Made by a program: the position numbers and the translations under genes. From Shimia sp. R9_2 (GTDB lineage Bacteria > Pseudomonadota > Alphaproteobacteria > Rhodobacterales > Rhodobacteraceae), in assembly GCF_017743735.1 (NCBI RefSeq), contig NZ_JAGHRO010000005.1, positions 62,001 to 126,000 on the forward strand: a stretch of 64,000 nt of DNA, read 5' to 3'. Shown piece by piece: positions 42,782 to 50,048 of this stretch. Position 1 is the first letter of the stretch. Every line of letters begins with the position of its first letter. The notes under the pieces are model-generated. The model was not told the DNA's origin and ran no database searches. It saw only the letters and a program-made list of their open reading frames with translations.

Positions 42782-42863
42782 GGAGGATTTCCCGGATAAT
42801 GACTGTGTTTCTGACAATTTCAGAGACGTGACACCGGCTCAAACAGGGTTTCTTGACAGGTTG

Positions 42864-42880
42864 TGTGCCAAAAAGGCACA
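42864..42880. promoter_or_regulatory. LysR-type T-N11-A palindrome
   Basis: TGTGCC-AAAAA-GGCACA: six-base perfect arms whose inner part has the T-N11-A form of LysR-family sites. It sits 10 bases before the lysR ATG and downstream of a TTGACA (42853-42858), as expected for an autorepressing regulator. Confidence 0.5.
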
Positions 42881-42889
42881 AATTCAGCC

Positions 42890-43768
42890 ATGTCCAGAAA
42901 CCTACCACCGTTAAACGCACTACGCGCCTTTGAGGCGGCGGGGCGGCATGAGAGCTTCAGCAAGGCGGCGGAAGAGTTGAATGTGGCACATTCGGCGGTG
43001 AGCCGTCATGTGCGCGGGCTGGAGGCGCGGCTGGGCGCGAAGCTGTTCCGGGATTTGCCGCGCGGGGTGACGCTGACGCTGGAGGGGCGCAGCTATCTGG
43101 AGCGGATTGTGCCCGCGCTGGATATGATTGCAGAGGCAACCGAGGAATTGGCGGAGGTGCCTGCGGGCCAAGTGCGGGTGAACAGCGAGCCGCTGTTTGC
43201 AGAACGGTTCATCATTCCACGGCTGGCAGAGTTCTATGCGCGCCATCCGGAGATCGATCTGCGGCTTGAGACCTCACACCATCTTGCGGATGTGGAGCGG
43301 CATGAGGCGGATCTGGCGGTGCGGTTTGCCCACAGTGGCGCTTTGGCTGAACCTTGCGAGCTGTTGTCTGATGCGCCGCTCTATCCATATGCCGCGCCGG
43401 ACCTGATTGCCGGGAAGTTGCCCGAGGATCTGTTGCACATGGTGCGCTACCGAGATCGCAATACGGATCTGTGGCGGCGTTGGTTTGAAGCTGCTGGAGT
43501 GTCGCCGGAGGGGGTGCCGGAGACAAGCTGGCGGCTGCGCTCGGCCCTTGCCTATGAATCGGCCCTAAAGGGACTTGGGGTGCTTTTGTGTTCGGCGGAA
43601 GTGGTGGCGGATGATGTGGCGACCGGCCGGCTTGTGCGCTGTTTTGATGTCGGGTTGCGCGACGGGGCTTTTTTCCTCGTGCATGACAGTCGCGGTGTGC
43701 GGCGCTCTTCGGTGCGGCTATTTCGGGATTGGTTGCTGGAAGTCACGGCGCCGTTTCGATCTTCTTAG
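42890..43768 (+). CDS. LysR-family regulator, GcvA-like
   Basis: A 292-residue LysR-type regulator of the GcvA group: LPPLNALRAFEAAGRHESFSKAAEELNVAHSAVSRHVRGLEARLGAKLFRDLPRGVTLT. The effector domain has DLRLETSHHL-type and RYRDRNTDLWRRWFEAAGV sequence. ATG at 42890; the open frame begins 27 bases earlier inside the palindrome. Target unknown; the divergent DUF1127-like gene is the nearest candidate. Confidence 0.9.
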   Translation: MSRNLPPLNALRAFEAAGRHESFSKAAEELNVAHSAVSRHVRGLEARLGAKLFRDLPRGVTLTLEGRSYLERIVPALDMIAEATEELAEVPAGQVRVNSEPLFAERFIIPRLAEFYARHPEIDLRLETSHHLADVERHEADLAVRFAHSGALAEPCELLSDAPLYPYAAPDLIAGKLPEDLLHMVRYRDRNTDLWRRWFEAAGVSPEGVPETSWRLRSALAYESALKGLGVLLCSAEVVADDVATGRLVRCFDVGLRDGAFFLVHDSRGVRRSSVRLFRDWLLEVTAPFRSS

Positions 43769-43937
43769 TCCGGCTGAGGCGGGGCGATGGGCAAAATCAA
43801 CCAAAAGGTTGAATATAGAATTTGGCTCAAATACGCGCTGGACGCGCCGTCTGTTGGCGGTGAGGTCTCCTGGCGTTAATGGCAATATCGTTTAAAAACA
43901 ATAATTTGCGCGGGTGTGAAGGGCGGCGCCAAGTCTG

Positions 43938-43966
43938 TTGACTCACAGCGCTGGCCACCGTAGCAA
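43938..43966 (+). promoter_or_regulatory. Candidate sigma-70 promoter of the atp operon
   Basis: TTGACT (43938-43943), 17 bases, TAGCAA (43961-43966), ending 31 bases before the atpI start. The -35 box is good, the -10 box weak. No other candidate in the 229-base gap looks better. Confidence 0.3.
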
Positions 43967-43997
43967 TGCGCCATCGTTAGCAAGGGGTAAATTGCGC

Positions 43998-44354
43998 GTG
44001 CGCGAGACCGACCACAAAGACCAAATGCAGCGTCTTGAGGAACGGATCGCAGCGGCCAAACAGGCCCAGGACCCAAAGCCCCGCGCTGATGAGCACTATT
44101 CGGCAGCCAATCAGGCTTGGCGCATGGTGATTGAAATGGTGGCCGGTCTTGGGATCGGCTTTGGCATCGGATACGGGCTGGACAGCCTGTTCGGGACACT
44201 CCCGATCTTCATGGTGCTGTTTACAATGTTCGGTCTGGCCGCTGGCATCAATGTGATGCTGCGCAGCGCCAAAGAGATCGAAGAGAAACAAGCGGCTGAG
44301 GCCGCAAAGCTAGATAAGGCAGCCAAGGCTGCCGAGAGAGACGAGAGGGATTGA
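43998..44354 (+). CDS. atpI: ATP synthase protein I (AtpI)
   Basis: Small membrane protein that helps assembly of the c-ring and is usually first in the Fo operon. 118 residues: a charged N-terminal part ([32 protein letters not shown]), two membrane spans ([40 protein letters not shown]) and an Ala/Lys/Glu tail. GTG at 43998 is the most likely start, ten bases after AAGGGG; TTG at 43992 is possible. Followed directly by atpB. Confidence 0.88.
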   Translation: MRETDHKDQMQRLEERIAAAKQAQDPKPRADEHYSAANQAWRMVIEMVAGLGIGFGIGYGLDSLFGTLPIFMVLFTMFGLAAGINVMLRSAKEIEEKQAAEAAKLDKAAKAAERDERD

Positions 44355-44356
44355 AC

Positions 44357-45115
44357 GTGGCAAGCGAAGCACACGGCGCAGAAGAAGGCGGTCTGGTATT
44401 CCACCCGATGGACCAGTTCATCATCAAACCTTTGTTTGGTGGCGATCACATCGGCCTGTTCACCATCACCAACGCAACCCTCTGGATGGCGCTGGCGGTT
44501 GTCGCTGTTGTGGCTCTGATGGTGGTTGGCACACGTCGCCGCGCGATCGTGCCAAGCCGTGGTCAGTCCATCGGTGAGCTGGCTTACGGCTTCATCTACA
44601 AGATGGTTGAGGATGTTGCGGGCAAAGACGCCGTGAAATTCTTCCCATATATCATGACGCTGTTCCTGTTCATCGTGATGGCCAACTTCCTCGGCCTGAT
44701 CCCGATGTCCTTCACCACCACCTCCCACTTTGCTGTAACCGTTGTTCTGGCGCTCTTGGTGTTTGTCACCGTGACCGTGGTGGGCTTTGTGAAAAACGGC
44801 GCAGGCTTCCTTGGTCTGTTCTGGGTCTCCAGCGCGCCGCTGCCGCTGCGCCCGATCCTCGCCATCATCGAAGTGATTTCCTATTTCGTGCGCCCCGTCA
44901 GCCACAGCATTCGTCTCGCTGGTAACGTGATGGCCGGCCACGCCGTGATCAAAGTGTTCGCAGGCTTTGCCGCGATCGCAGTTGTCAGCCCGGTCTCCGT
45001 GGTTGCGATCACCGCGATGTACGGTCTTGAGGTCCTGGTGGCCTTCATCCAGGCCTACGTCTTCACCATTCTGACCTGTGTGTATCTGAAAGATGCGCTG
45101 CATCCGTCACACTAA
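44357..45115 (+). CDS. atpB: ATP synthase subunit a
   Basis: Proton half-channel subunit of Fo. 252 residues; hallmarks are the essential Arg in [28 protein letters not shown] and ALEVLVAF-type last helix ([22 protein letters not shown]). GTG at 44357 is preferred, six bases after GAGGGA; TTG at 44351 overlaps the atpI stop and is the alternative. A strong hairpin follows the gene before atpE. Confidence 0.97.
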   Translation: MASEAHGAEEGGLVFHPMDQFIIKPLFGGDHIGLFTITNATLWMALAVVAVVALMVVGTRRRAIVPSRGQSIGELAYGFIYKMVEDVAGKDAVKFFPYIMTLFLFIVMANFLGLIPMSFTTTSHFAVTVVLALLVFVTVTVVGFVKNGAGFLGLFWVSSAPLPLRPILAIIEVISYFVRPVSHSIRLAGNVMAGHAVIKVFAGFAAIAVVSPVSVVAITAMYGLEVLVAFIQAYVFTILTCVYLKDALHPSH

Positions 45116-45122
45116 GGATTGC

Positions 45123-45143
45123 GGTGCGCCCTGAAGGCGCACC
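45123..45143 (+). other. Intercistronic hairpin atpB-atpE
   Basis: GGTGCGCC-CTGAA-GGCGCACC: eight perfect pairs, no T run after it, so more likely an mRNA processing or stability element than a terminator. It lies 62 bases before the atpE start. Confidence 0.55.
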
Positions 45144-45204
45144 CGACACAGGCTCAAACCAAACAACCCTGAATTCAAACTTCCAATCGTAAGGAGATAC
45201 CCCC

Positions 45205-45429
45205 ATGGAAGGTCAACTCGCACACATCGGCGCAGGTCTCGCAGCAATCGGTTCCGGCGCAGCCGCAATCGGTGTTGGTAACGTCGCAGGCAACTTCCTG
45301 GCCGGCGCTCTGCGCAACCCATCCGCAGCTGCTTCCCAGACTGCAACCCTCTTCATCGGCATCGCATTCGCAGAAGCACTGGGCATCTTCTCGTTCCTGG
45401 TTGCTCTGCTGCTGATGTTCGCCGTCTAA
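45205..45429 (+). CDS. atpE: ATP synthase subunit c
   Basis: Proteolipid of the rotor ring, 74 residues, two membrane helices with the Gly-rich first helix ([23 protein letters not shown]), the polar loop LRNPSA and the proton-carrying Glu in [14 protein letters not shown] at 45205 behind AAGGAGATACCCCC, the strongest ribosome site in the operon, as needed for a subunit used in about ten copies or more. Confidence 0.98.
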   Translation: MEGQLAHIGAGLAAIGSGAAAIGVGNVAGNFLAGALRNPSAAASQTATLFIGIAFAEALGIFSFLVALLLMFAV

Positions 45430-45451
45430 GCCTACGGAACCATCCTTACGT

Positions 45452-45485
45452 GCGGGTGCGGGCGCACTTGCTTGCGCCCCGCCCG
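45452..45485 (+). other. Intercistronic hairpin atpE-atpF'
   Basis: GCGGGTGCGGGCGCA pairs with TGCGCCCCGCCCG around CTTGCT with small bulges. It is very G/C rich and lacks a T run. With the hairpin after atpB, it brackets the atpE segment. Confidence 0.55.
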
Positions 45486-45515
45486 TAACCCAACGGAAGT
45501 TCCCAGGAGGACGAC

Positions 45516-46058
45516 ATGGCGACCAAAACGACTGACGCCGCAGGCCACGCAGCAGAGGCCGCCTCTGCACCGGGCATGCCACAGCTCGATTTCTCGAACT
45601 GGGGCAACCAGATTTTCTGGCTTCTGGTCACACTTGTTGTGATCTATCTCGTCCTGTCGCGCATCGCGCTGCCGCGCATTGCTGCGGTTCTGGCTGAGCG
45701 CCAGGGGACCATTACAAATGACATCGCCGCAGCTGAAGAGCTGAAGGCGAAGGCCGTGGAAGCGGAAGAGGCTTACAACAAAGCCCTTGCGGACGCGAAA
45801 GCCGAAGCGCAGCGCATCGTTGCCGAGGCAAAAGCGGAAATCCAGGCCGACCTGAACGCCGCCACTGAAAAGGCGGACGCAGAGATTGCAGCGAAAGCCG
45901 CTGAGTCGGAGAAGGCGATTGCCGAGATCCGCGCCGGTGCGCTTGAGAGCATCAAGGACGTGGCCAACGCGACCACCTCTGAGCTGGTAACAGCCTTGGG
46001 CGGTGCGGCAGATGACGCAGAAGTGGCCAAGGCCGTTGATGCGCAGATGAAAGGGTAA
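45516..46058 (+). CDS. atpF2: ATP synthase subunit b'
   Basis: Second stator b-type subunit, found with subunit b in alphaproteobacteria, photosynthetic bacteria and chloroplasts. 180 residues: Ala-rich N terminus, one membrane span ([23 protein letters not shown]), then a long Ala/Glu/Lys coiled coil. ATG at 45516 behind AGGAGGACGAC. Divergence from the next gene in the N-terminal part marks this as b'. Confidence 0.92.
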   Translation: MATKTTDAAGHAAEAASAPGMPQLDFSNWGNQIFWLLVTLVVIYLVLSRIALPRIAAVLAERQGTITNDIAAAEELKAKAVEAEEAYNKALADAKAEAQRIVAEAKAEIQADLNAATEKADAEIAAKAAESEKAIAEIRAGALESIKDVANATTSELVTALGGAADDAEVAKAVDAQMKG

Positions 46059-46062
46059 GACA

Positions 46063-46626
46063 ATGCGGAAACTGACCACATTTGCTGCCCTTATGGCGTT
46101 GAGCGCAACACCTGCGCTCGCAGCAAGCGGCCCGTTCTTCTCCCTGAAGAACACCGACTTCATCGTAACGCTCGGCTTCATCCTGTTCATCGCAGTTCTG
46201 TTCTACTTCAAAGTGCCTTCCCTGCTGGGCGGCATGCTGGACAAGCGCGCAGATGACATCAAATCGGAGCTGGACGAAGCCCGCGCCCTGCGTGAGGAAG
46301 CCCAGACCGTTCTGGCGTCTTATGAGCGCAAGCAGAAAGAAGTGCAGGAGCAAGCGGCCCGCATCGTAGAGCAGGCGAAAGCTGAGGCTCAGGCGGCGGC
46401 TGATCAGGCCAAAGTCGATCTGGAAAATTCCATCGCGCGCCGTCTGGCCGCTGCGGAAGATCAGATTGCCTCTGCTGAAGCTGCGGCTGTGAAAGAAGTG
46501 CGCGACCAGGCTGTGGTTGTTGCTGTTGGCGCGGCCCGCGAAGTGATCGCAGGCCAGATGAGCGCGGCAGCTGCCAACAAGCTGATCGATGCCGGCATCG
46601 CAGAAGTGGATGCCAAGCTGCACTGA
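46063..46626 (+). CDS. atpF: ATP synthase subunit b
   Basis: Stator subunit of Fo, 187 residues. The N terminus looks like a cleavable signal ([23 protein letters not shown]), followed by a membrane span ([26 protein letters not shown]) and a coiled coil from residue 60 on. ATG at 46063, four bases after the stop of b'. F1 genes are not in this window, so the ATP synthase is encoded by two separate operons. Confidence 0.95.
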   Translation: MRKLTTFAALMALSATPALAASGPFFSLKNTDFIVTLGFILFIAVLFYFKVPSLLGGMLDKRADDIKSELDEARALREEAQTVLASYERKQKEVQEQAARIVEQAKAEAQAAADQAKVDLENSIARRLAAAEDQIASAEAAAVKEVRDQAVVVAVGAAREVIAGQMSAAAANKLIDAGIAEVDAKLH

Positions 46627-46648
46627 TCTTATGTGCATAGAGTTGAAG

Positions 46649-46676
46649 AACCCGGCCCCAGTGGCCGGGTTTTTTC
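46649..46676 (+). terminator. Terminator of the Fo operon
   Basis: AACCCGGCC-CCAGT-GGCCGGGTT followed by TTTTTC; it starts 22 bases after the atpF stop. Confidence 0.92.
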
Positions 46677-46750
46677 GTTTCGCCATGCTGATGCCGCAAT
46701 GCTGTGATGGAAGATCTGCAGACACTGATCTTTTGAACACCGGATCCCTT

Positions 46751-47128
46751 ATGCCTGCATTGCGTCTCACCCTTTCAGCCGTCCTCTTGCTGTTTGCCAT
46801 GGGCTGCGCCAGCACCACCCGTGTGGCCACCAGCCCAACCTCAGCAGCGCCTGATGAGGTGTTCTGGGCCAAGAACCAGATTGCCGAGCAGACGGCCACG
46901 CCGGGGGCGGTGCGGTTCTCCCGCTTTGAGAGCTATGCGCTGAGCAATGGGGATCGTGTCTATTGCGGCGACCTGAGCGCGCCGGGCCTCGCTGGCTCTG
47001 TGCCGTTTTATATGCGCAGCAGAGGTGGGGCAGTGAAAGCCATTGAGGCTGATCTGGAGAGCGCGGATTTCGTGCGTGGCAAATGCGCAGAGGCCAGTAA
47101 GGGCGCCCTGCGCATCAATGAGGTCTAA
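46751..47128 (+). CDS. Small lipoprotein, unknown
   Basis: A 125-residue predicted lipoprotein: MPALRLTLSAVLLLFAMGCAST, lipobox cysteine C19, then a mature domain with two further cysteines (RVYCGDL, GKCAEAS). ATG at 46751. It converges on the RNase T2 gene and the two coding ends overlap by four bases. No family recognised. Confidence 0.7.
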   Translation: MPALRLTLSAVLLLFAMGCASTTRVATSPTSAAPDEVFWAKNQIAEQTATPGAVRFSRFESYALSNGDRVYCGDLSAPGLAGSVPFYMRSRGGAVKAIEADLESADFVRGKCAEASKGALRINEV

Positions 47129-47763
47129 CGCACCGGATCAAAGCGTGCGCTTGTCTGTGTGCAGTCCCGCACCACGTCGCGGCCGCAGGGCACCGGCTCC
47201 AGAGATTTGTTCATACAGATGCGCGCTTCCTGAATGAAGTCTCCACGGCAGGTGATGGTCACCATGTCCGGCTCAAGCGTCGGGTTGGCCTTCAGGAAAG
47301 CCGCCTCAACAACGGCTGCGGGCAGGGTGATTGTTTCTTTCACTTTCCGGAAGACCGGCGGGCGCACCACGCTCTCATAGGCCTTGCGCGCAGTGGCGTA
47401 GTAGTTTTCGCCAGACAGGCCGGAGCAGGTGCCGTGTTTCTTCCACTGATACCAGGCCAGCCCTGAGGTGCCCATGATGTCAGCCATGGCGTTGGTGAGA
47501 TGGCGCGGCGGGTTGCGTTCTGCGGAGCTGCAATAAGACGGCCAGCCCTGATGGAATTGCGGCCAGAGGCCGTGCATGATCCAGCCGTGATCTTCAGAGG
47601 CGTCACATTGCGGGCTGCCTTTGGCGTCGCCTTCCATGGCGCACCAATTGGGCGACCAGCTGAGCGCCAGAACGTAATAGTCAAACTCTCCGGCGGTCTC
47701 GCCCTCTGCCCAGACAGGTAGGGCCGTCAGTGCGAGAAAGGCGGCTGCAAGCAATGAACGCAT
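47125..47763 (-). CDS. Ribonuclease T2-family protein, exported
   Basis: A 212-residue exported RNase T2 protein: signal peptide MRSLLAAAFLALTALPVWAE, YYVLALSWSPNWC, first active-site segment WIMHGLWPQ (H64) and second segment WYQWKKHGTCSG (H110). In most T2 enzymes the second segment reads HEWxKHGTC; here the first His-Glu pair is Tyr-Gln, while Lys-His is kept. Several cysteines should form disulfides in the periplasm. Likely scavenges RNA. ATG at 47763 behind AAAGGAAAGAGTGA. Confidence 0.9.
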   Translation of the reverse strand: MRSLLAAAFLALTALPVWAEGETAGEFDYYVLALSWSPNWCAMEGDAKGSPQCDASEDHGWIMHGLWPQFHQGWPSYCSSAERNPPRHLTNAMADIMGTSGLAWYQWKKHGTCSGLSGENYYATARKAYESVVRPPVFRKVKETITLPAAVVEAAFLKANPTLEPDMVTITCRGDFIQEARICMNKSLEPVPCGRDVVRDCTQTSARFDPVR

Positions 47764-47845
47764 TCACTCTTTCCTTTTTTGCTCAGGCGCACTATATCGG
47801 CCTTAAGTTCCCCGACAACGGAAACCCGCACCAGACCATCGGTGC

Positions 47846-47865
47846 CGTCTGACAAAAGTCAGACG
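47846..47865. promoter_or_regulatory. Perfect palindrome upstream of trcR
   Basis: CGTCTGAC-AAAA-GTCAGACG: eight perfect pairs, 50 bases before the trcR start and 82 bases before the RNase T2 start on the other strand. It could be a regulator site or an RNA hairpin; no T run follows. Confidence 0.45.
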
Positions 47866-47915
47866 ACGGGAAAACTGTATCTTCGTCGGGGGGAGAGAGC
47901 GTAAGGAGTTAAGAC

Positions 47916-48671
47916 ATGGCCAAGCTGCTGCACCCAAAGGCCACCGCCGTTTGGCTGGTGGACAACACCACGATCAGCTTCAAACAGATCGCAGATTTTG
48001 TGGGCATGCATGAGCTGGAAATTCAGGGCATCGCGGATGGCGATGTGGCTGCTGGCGTGAAGGGCTTTGACCCGGTTGCCAACAACCAGCTGGTGCAGGA
48101 AGAGATCAATGCGGCGGAGAACAACCCGCTGCACAAGCTGAAGCTCAAGTTCAACGCAGCCGCCTCTGGTGAAGAGAAGCGCCGTGGACCACGCTATACC
48201 CCGCTGTCCAAGCGTCAGGACCGCCCAGCCTCCATCCTGTGGCTGGTGAAGTTCCACCCGGAGCTGTCTGACGGTCAGATCGGCAAGCTGGTTGGTACAA
48301 CCAAGCCAACCATTCAGGCGATCCGCGAGCGGACCCACTGGAACATTGCCAACATTCAGCCCATCGACCCGGTTGCATTGGGCCTGTGTAAGCAGTCTGA
48401 GCTGGACCTCGCAGTGAACAAAGCGGCGGCGAAGAAAGCGGCAGAAGGCGGCATCATGTCTGATGATGAGCGTCGCAAGCTGGTGTCCACCGAGCAGTCG
48501 CTGGAGATGGAAGCGGAGCCGAAGATCCCATCCGCCATCGAAGGTCTGGAGACCTTCTCCCTTGCGGATGATGATGAGGATGACACCGACACCCGCAGCG
48601 ATGATGAATTCGCGGATGCGGACAGCTTCTTCAACCTGCCAGGTGGCGATGAAGAAGAGCAGCCTCGCTAA
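47916..48671 (+). CDS. trcR: Cell-cycle transcriptional regulator TrcR (DUF1013)
   Basis: A 251-residue protein of the DUF1013 family, named TrcR in alphaproteobacteria. Two helix-turn-helix-like segments: TISFKQIADFVGMHELEIQGIADGDV and LSDGQIGKLVGTTKPTIQAIRERTHWN. The C terminus is acidic (ADDDEDDTDTRSDDEF). ATG at 47916 behind AAGGAGTTAAGAC. Single gene with terminator. Confidence 0.9.
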   Translation: MAKLLHPKATAVWLVDNTTISFKQIADFVGMHELEIQGIADGDVAAGVKGFDPVANNQLVQEEINAAENNPLHKLKLKFNAAASGEEKRRGPRYTPLSKRQDRPASILWLVKFHPELSDGQIGKLVGTTKPTIQAIRERTHWNIANIQPIDPVALGLCKQSELDLAVNKAAAKKAAEGGIMSDDERRKLVSTEQSLEMEAEPKIPSAIEGLETFSLADDDEDDTDTRSDDEFADADSFFNLPGGDEEEQPR

Positions 48672-48694
48672 GCGCTGCGCTCACGTGAAATTAC

Positions 48695-48729
48695 AAAAGG
48701 CCGTGCATATCCTGCGCGGCCTTTTTGTT
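48695..48729 (+). terminator. Terminator of trcR
   Basis: AAAAGGCCG pairs with CGGCCTTTTT (with weak inner pairing), ending in T-rich GTTTTTG. It starts about 24 bases after the trcR stop. Confidence 0.8.
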
Positions 48730-48770
48730 TTTGACAGGCCCCCAATAGCGCTGTCGCACGTCAAATATGG

Positions 48771-49361
48771 TCAGAGTGATTTACGGGCGTTCAGCGCGGC
48801 GCTGATGGTGCCTTCGTCAAGGTAATCAAGTTCCCCGCCAACCGGCACACCCTGCGCCAGCGAGGTCAGGGTGACCTGTCCCTCCAATTGATCCGCGATG
48901 TAGTGCGCCGTGGTCTGCCCATCGACGGTGGCGTTGAGCGCCAGAATCACTTCGGTGACGCCCTCGCTGACCACACGGTCCATCAGGCGGGGGATGGAGA
49001 GTTCTTCGGGGCCGACGCCCTCAAGTGCCGAGAGCGTGCCGCCAAGCACGTGATAGCGCCCGTCAAAGACGTTGGCGCGTTCCATGGCCCAGAGGTCTGA
49101 CACGTCCTCTACGACGCAGAGCACGCCTGTGGCGCGCTTCTCAGAGGTACAGATGTCACAGATGTCAGAGGTGCCCACATTGCCGCAATTCAGGCATTCC
49201 CGCGCGCTGACGGCGACGGCTTGCATGGCATCGGCAAGGGGGGTGAGCTGGAGCGCCCGTTTGCGGATCAGATGCAGCACCGCGCGGCGGGCGGAGCGGG
49301 GGCCAAGCCCGGGCAGCTTGGCCATCATCTCGATCAGCGTATCAATTTCGGAACTGCTCAT
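48771..49361 (-). CDS. recR: Recombination mediator protein RecR
   Basis: Acts with RecF/RecO to load RecA on gapped DNA. 196 residues: helix-hairpin-helix [16 protein letters not shown], zinc finger C56-x2-C59 with C68-x2-C71 ([16 protein letters not shown]), and Toprim segment [29 protein letters not shown] at 49361. Last gene of dnaX-ybaB-recR, a common bacterial trio. Confidence 0.97.
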   Translation of the reverse strand: MSSSEIDTLIEMMAKLPGLGPRSARRAVLHLIRKRALQLTPLADAMQAVAVSARECLNCGNVGTSDICDICTSEKRATGVLCVVEDVSDLWAMERANVFDGRYHVLGGTLSALEGVGPEELSIPRLMDRVVSEGVTEVILALNATVDGQTTAHYIADQLEGQVTLTSLAQGVPVGGELDYLDEGTISAALNARKSL

Positions 49362-49437
49362 GTCCGGGCCTTTTCTGGCGATTGTTTTCGCCAGTTATAG
49401 CAAGAAAAAGCCCGGTGCACAGAAGGGTTTCTGAAGA

Positions 49438-49782
49438 TCAGAAGGGCAGTTTCATGTCGGCGGGCAGGCCGAGTTCGGATGTGATTTTGCCCAGTTCGTC
49501 CTGTGCGCGCTCGGCGGCTTTGGACTGTGCGTCTTTGATGGCGGCGAGGATCAGGTCTTCGACCACTTCCTTGTCATCACCGTTGAAGATGGAGGGATCA
49601 ATGTCCAGCGCCTTTAGCTCGCCCTTGGCAGAGGCTGTGGCTTTGACAAGGCCCGCGCCGCTTTCGCCAACAACCATGATGTTGTGCAGCTCGTCCTGCA
49701 TCTCGGTCATCTTGGTTTGCATTTGCTGGGCTTTTTTCATCATGCCGGCCATGTCGCCGAGATTGCCTAGACCTTTGAGCAT
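49438..49782 (-). CDS. ybaB: YbaB/EbfC nucleoid-associated protein
   Basis: A 114-residue DNA-binding protein: MLKGLGNLGDMAGMMKKAQQMQTKMTEMQDEL and VKATASAKGELKALDIDPSIF. ATG at 49782; the longer open frame is non-coding. It follows dnaX with 266 bases of repeat-bearing sequence between and precedes recR by 76. Confidence 0.95.
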   Translation of the reverse strand: MLKGLGNLGDMAGMMKKAQQMQTKMTEMQDELHNIMVVGESGAGLVKATASAKGELKALDIDPSIFNGDDKEVVEDLILAAIKDAQSKAAERAQDELGKITSELGLPADMKLPF

Positions 49783-49949
49783 TGGTCGTCTCCTAGAGGA
49801 TTTCTTTGCAGAGTAGATACGGGCGATGGGGCTTAGGAACAAGGGGCAGCGGGTCGCAAGATGCGTGACCGGCGCGAAATGGCACTTGTTGTGGTGAGGG
49901 GCGGCGGTTGGCTGTGGGAAACGGTTTGCGAGACGGCTGGTCTACGACC

Positions 49950-50045
49950 GTTCGCCACTGAAACGATTTACTGGATCGTTTCCTAGATTGATTGGGCTCC
50001 GCCCGTTCGCACCTGAAATGGTCCACTGGACCATTTCCGAGACCG
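49950..50045 (+). repeat. Two tandem hairpin units beside dnaX
   Basis: Unit 1: GTTCGCCACTG then AAACGAT-TTACTGG-ATCGTTT (49961-49981). Unit 2: a G/C hairpin GGGC-TCC-GCCC (49994-50004), then GTTCGCACCTG and AAATGGTCC-ACT-GGACCATTT (50016-50036). Both continue TCC(T/G)AGA. Arms differ between units yet stay paired. Unit 2 is followed by GCTCAC-CC-like sequence as in copy A but the long tail is missing, the dnaX stop lying at 50049. Confidence 0.7.
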
Positions 50046-50048
50046 TGC

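Noticed and set aside
47859-48338. Minus-strand frame opposite trcR
   Set aside because: trcR has family resemblance, a ribosome site and a terminator; the opposite frame has none.
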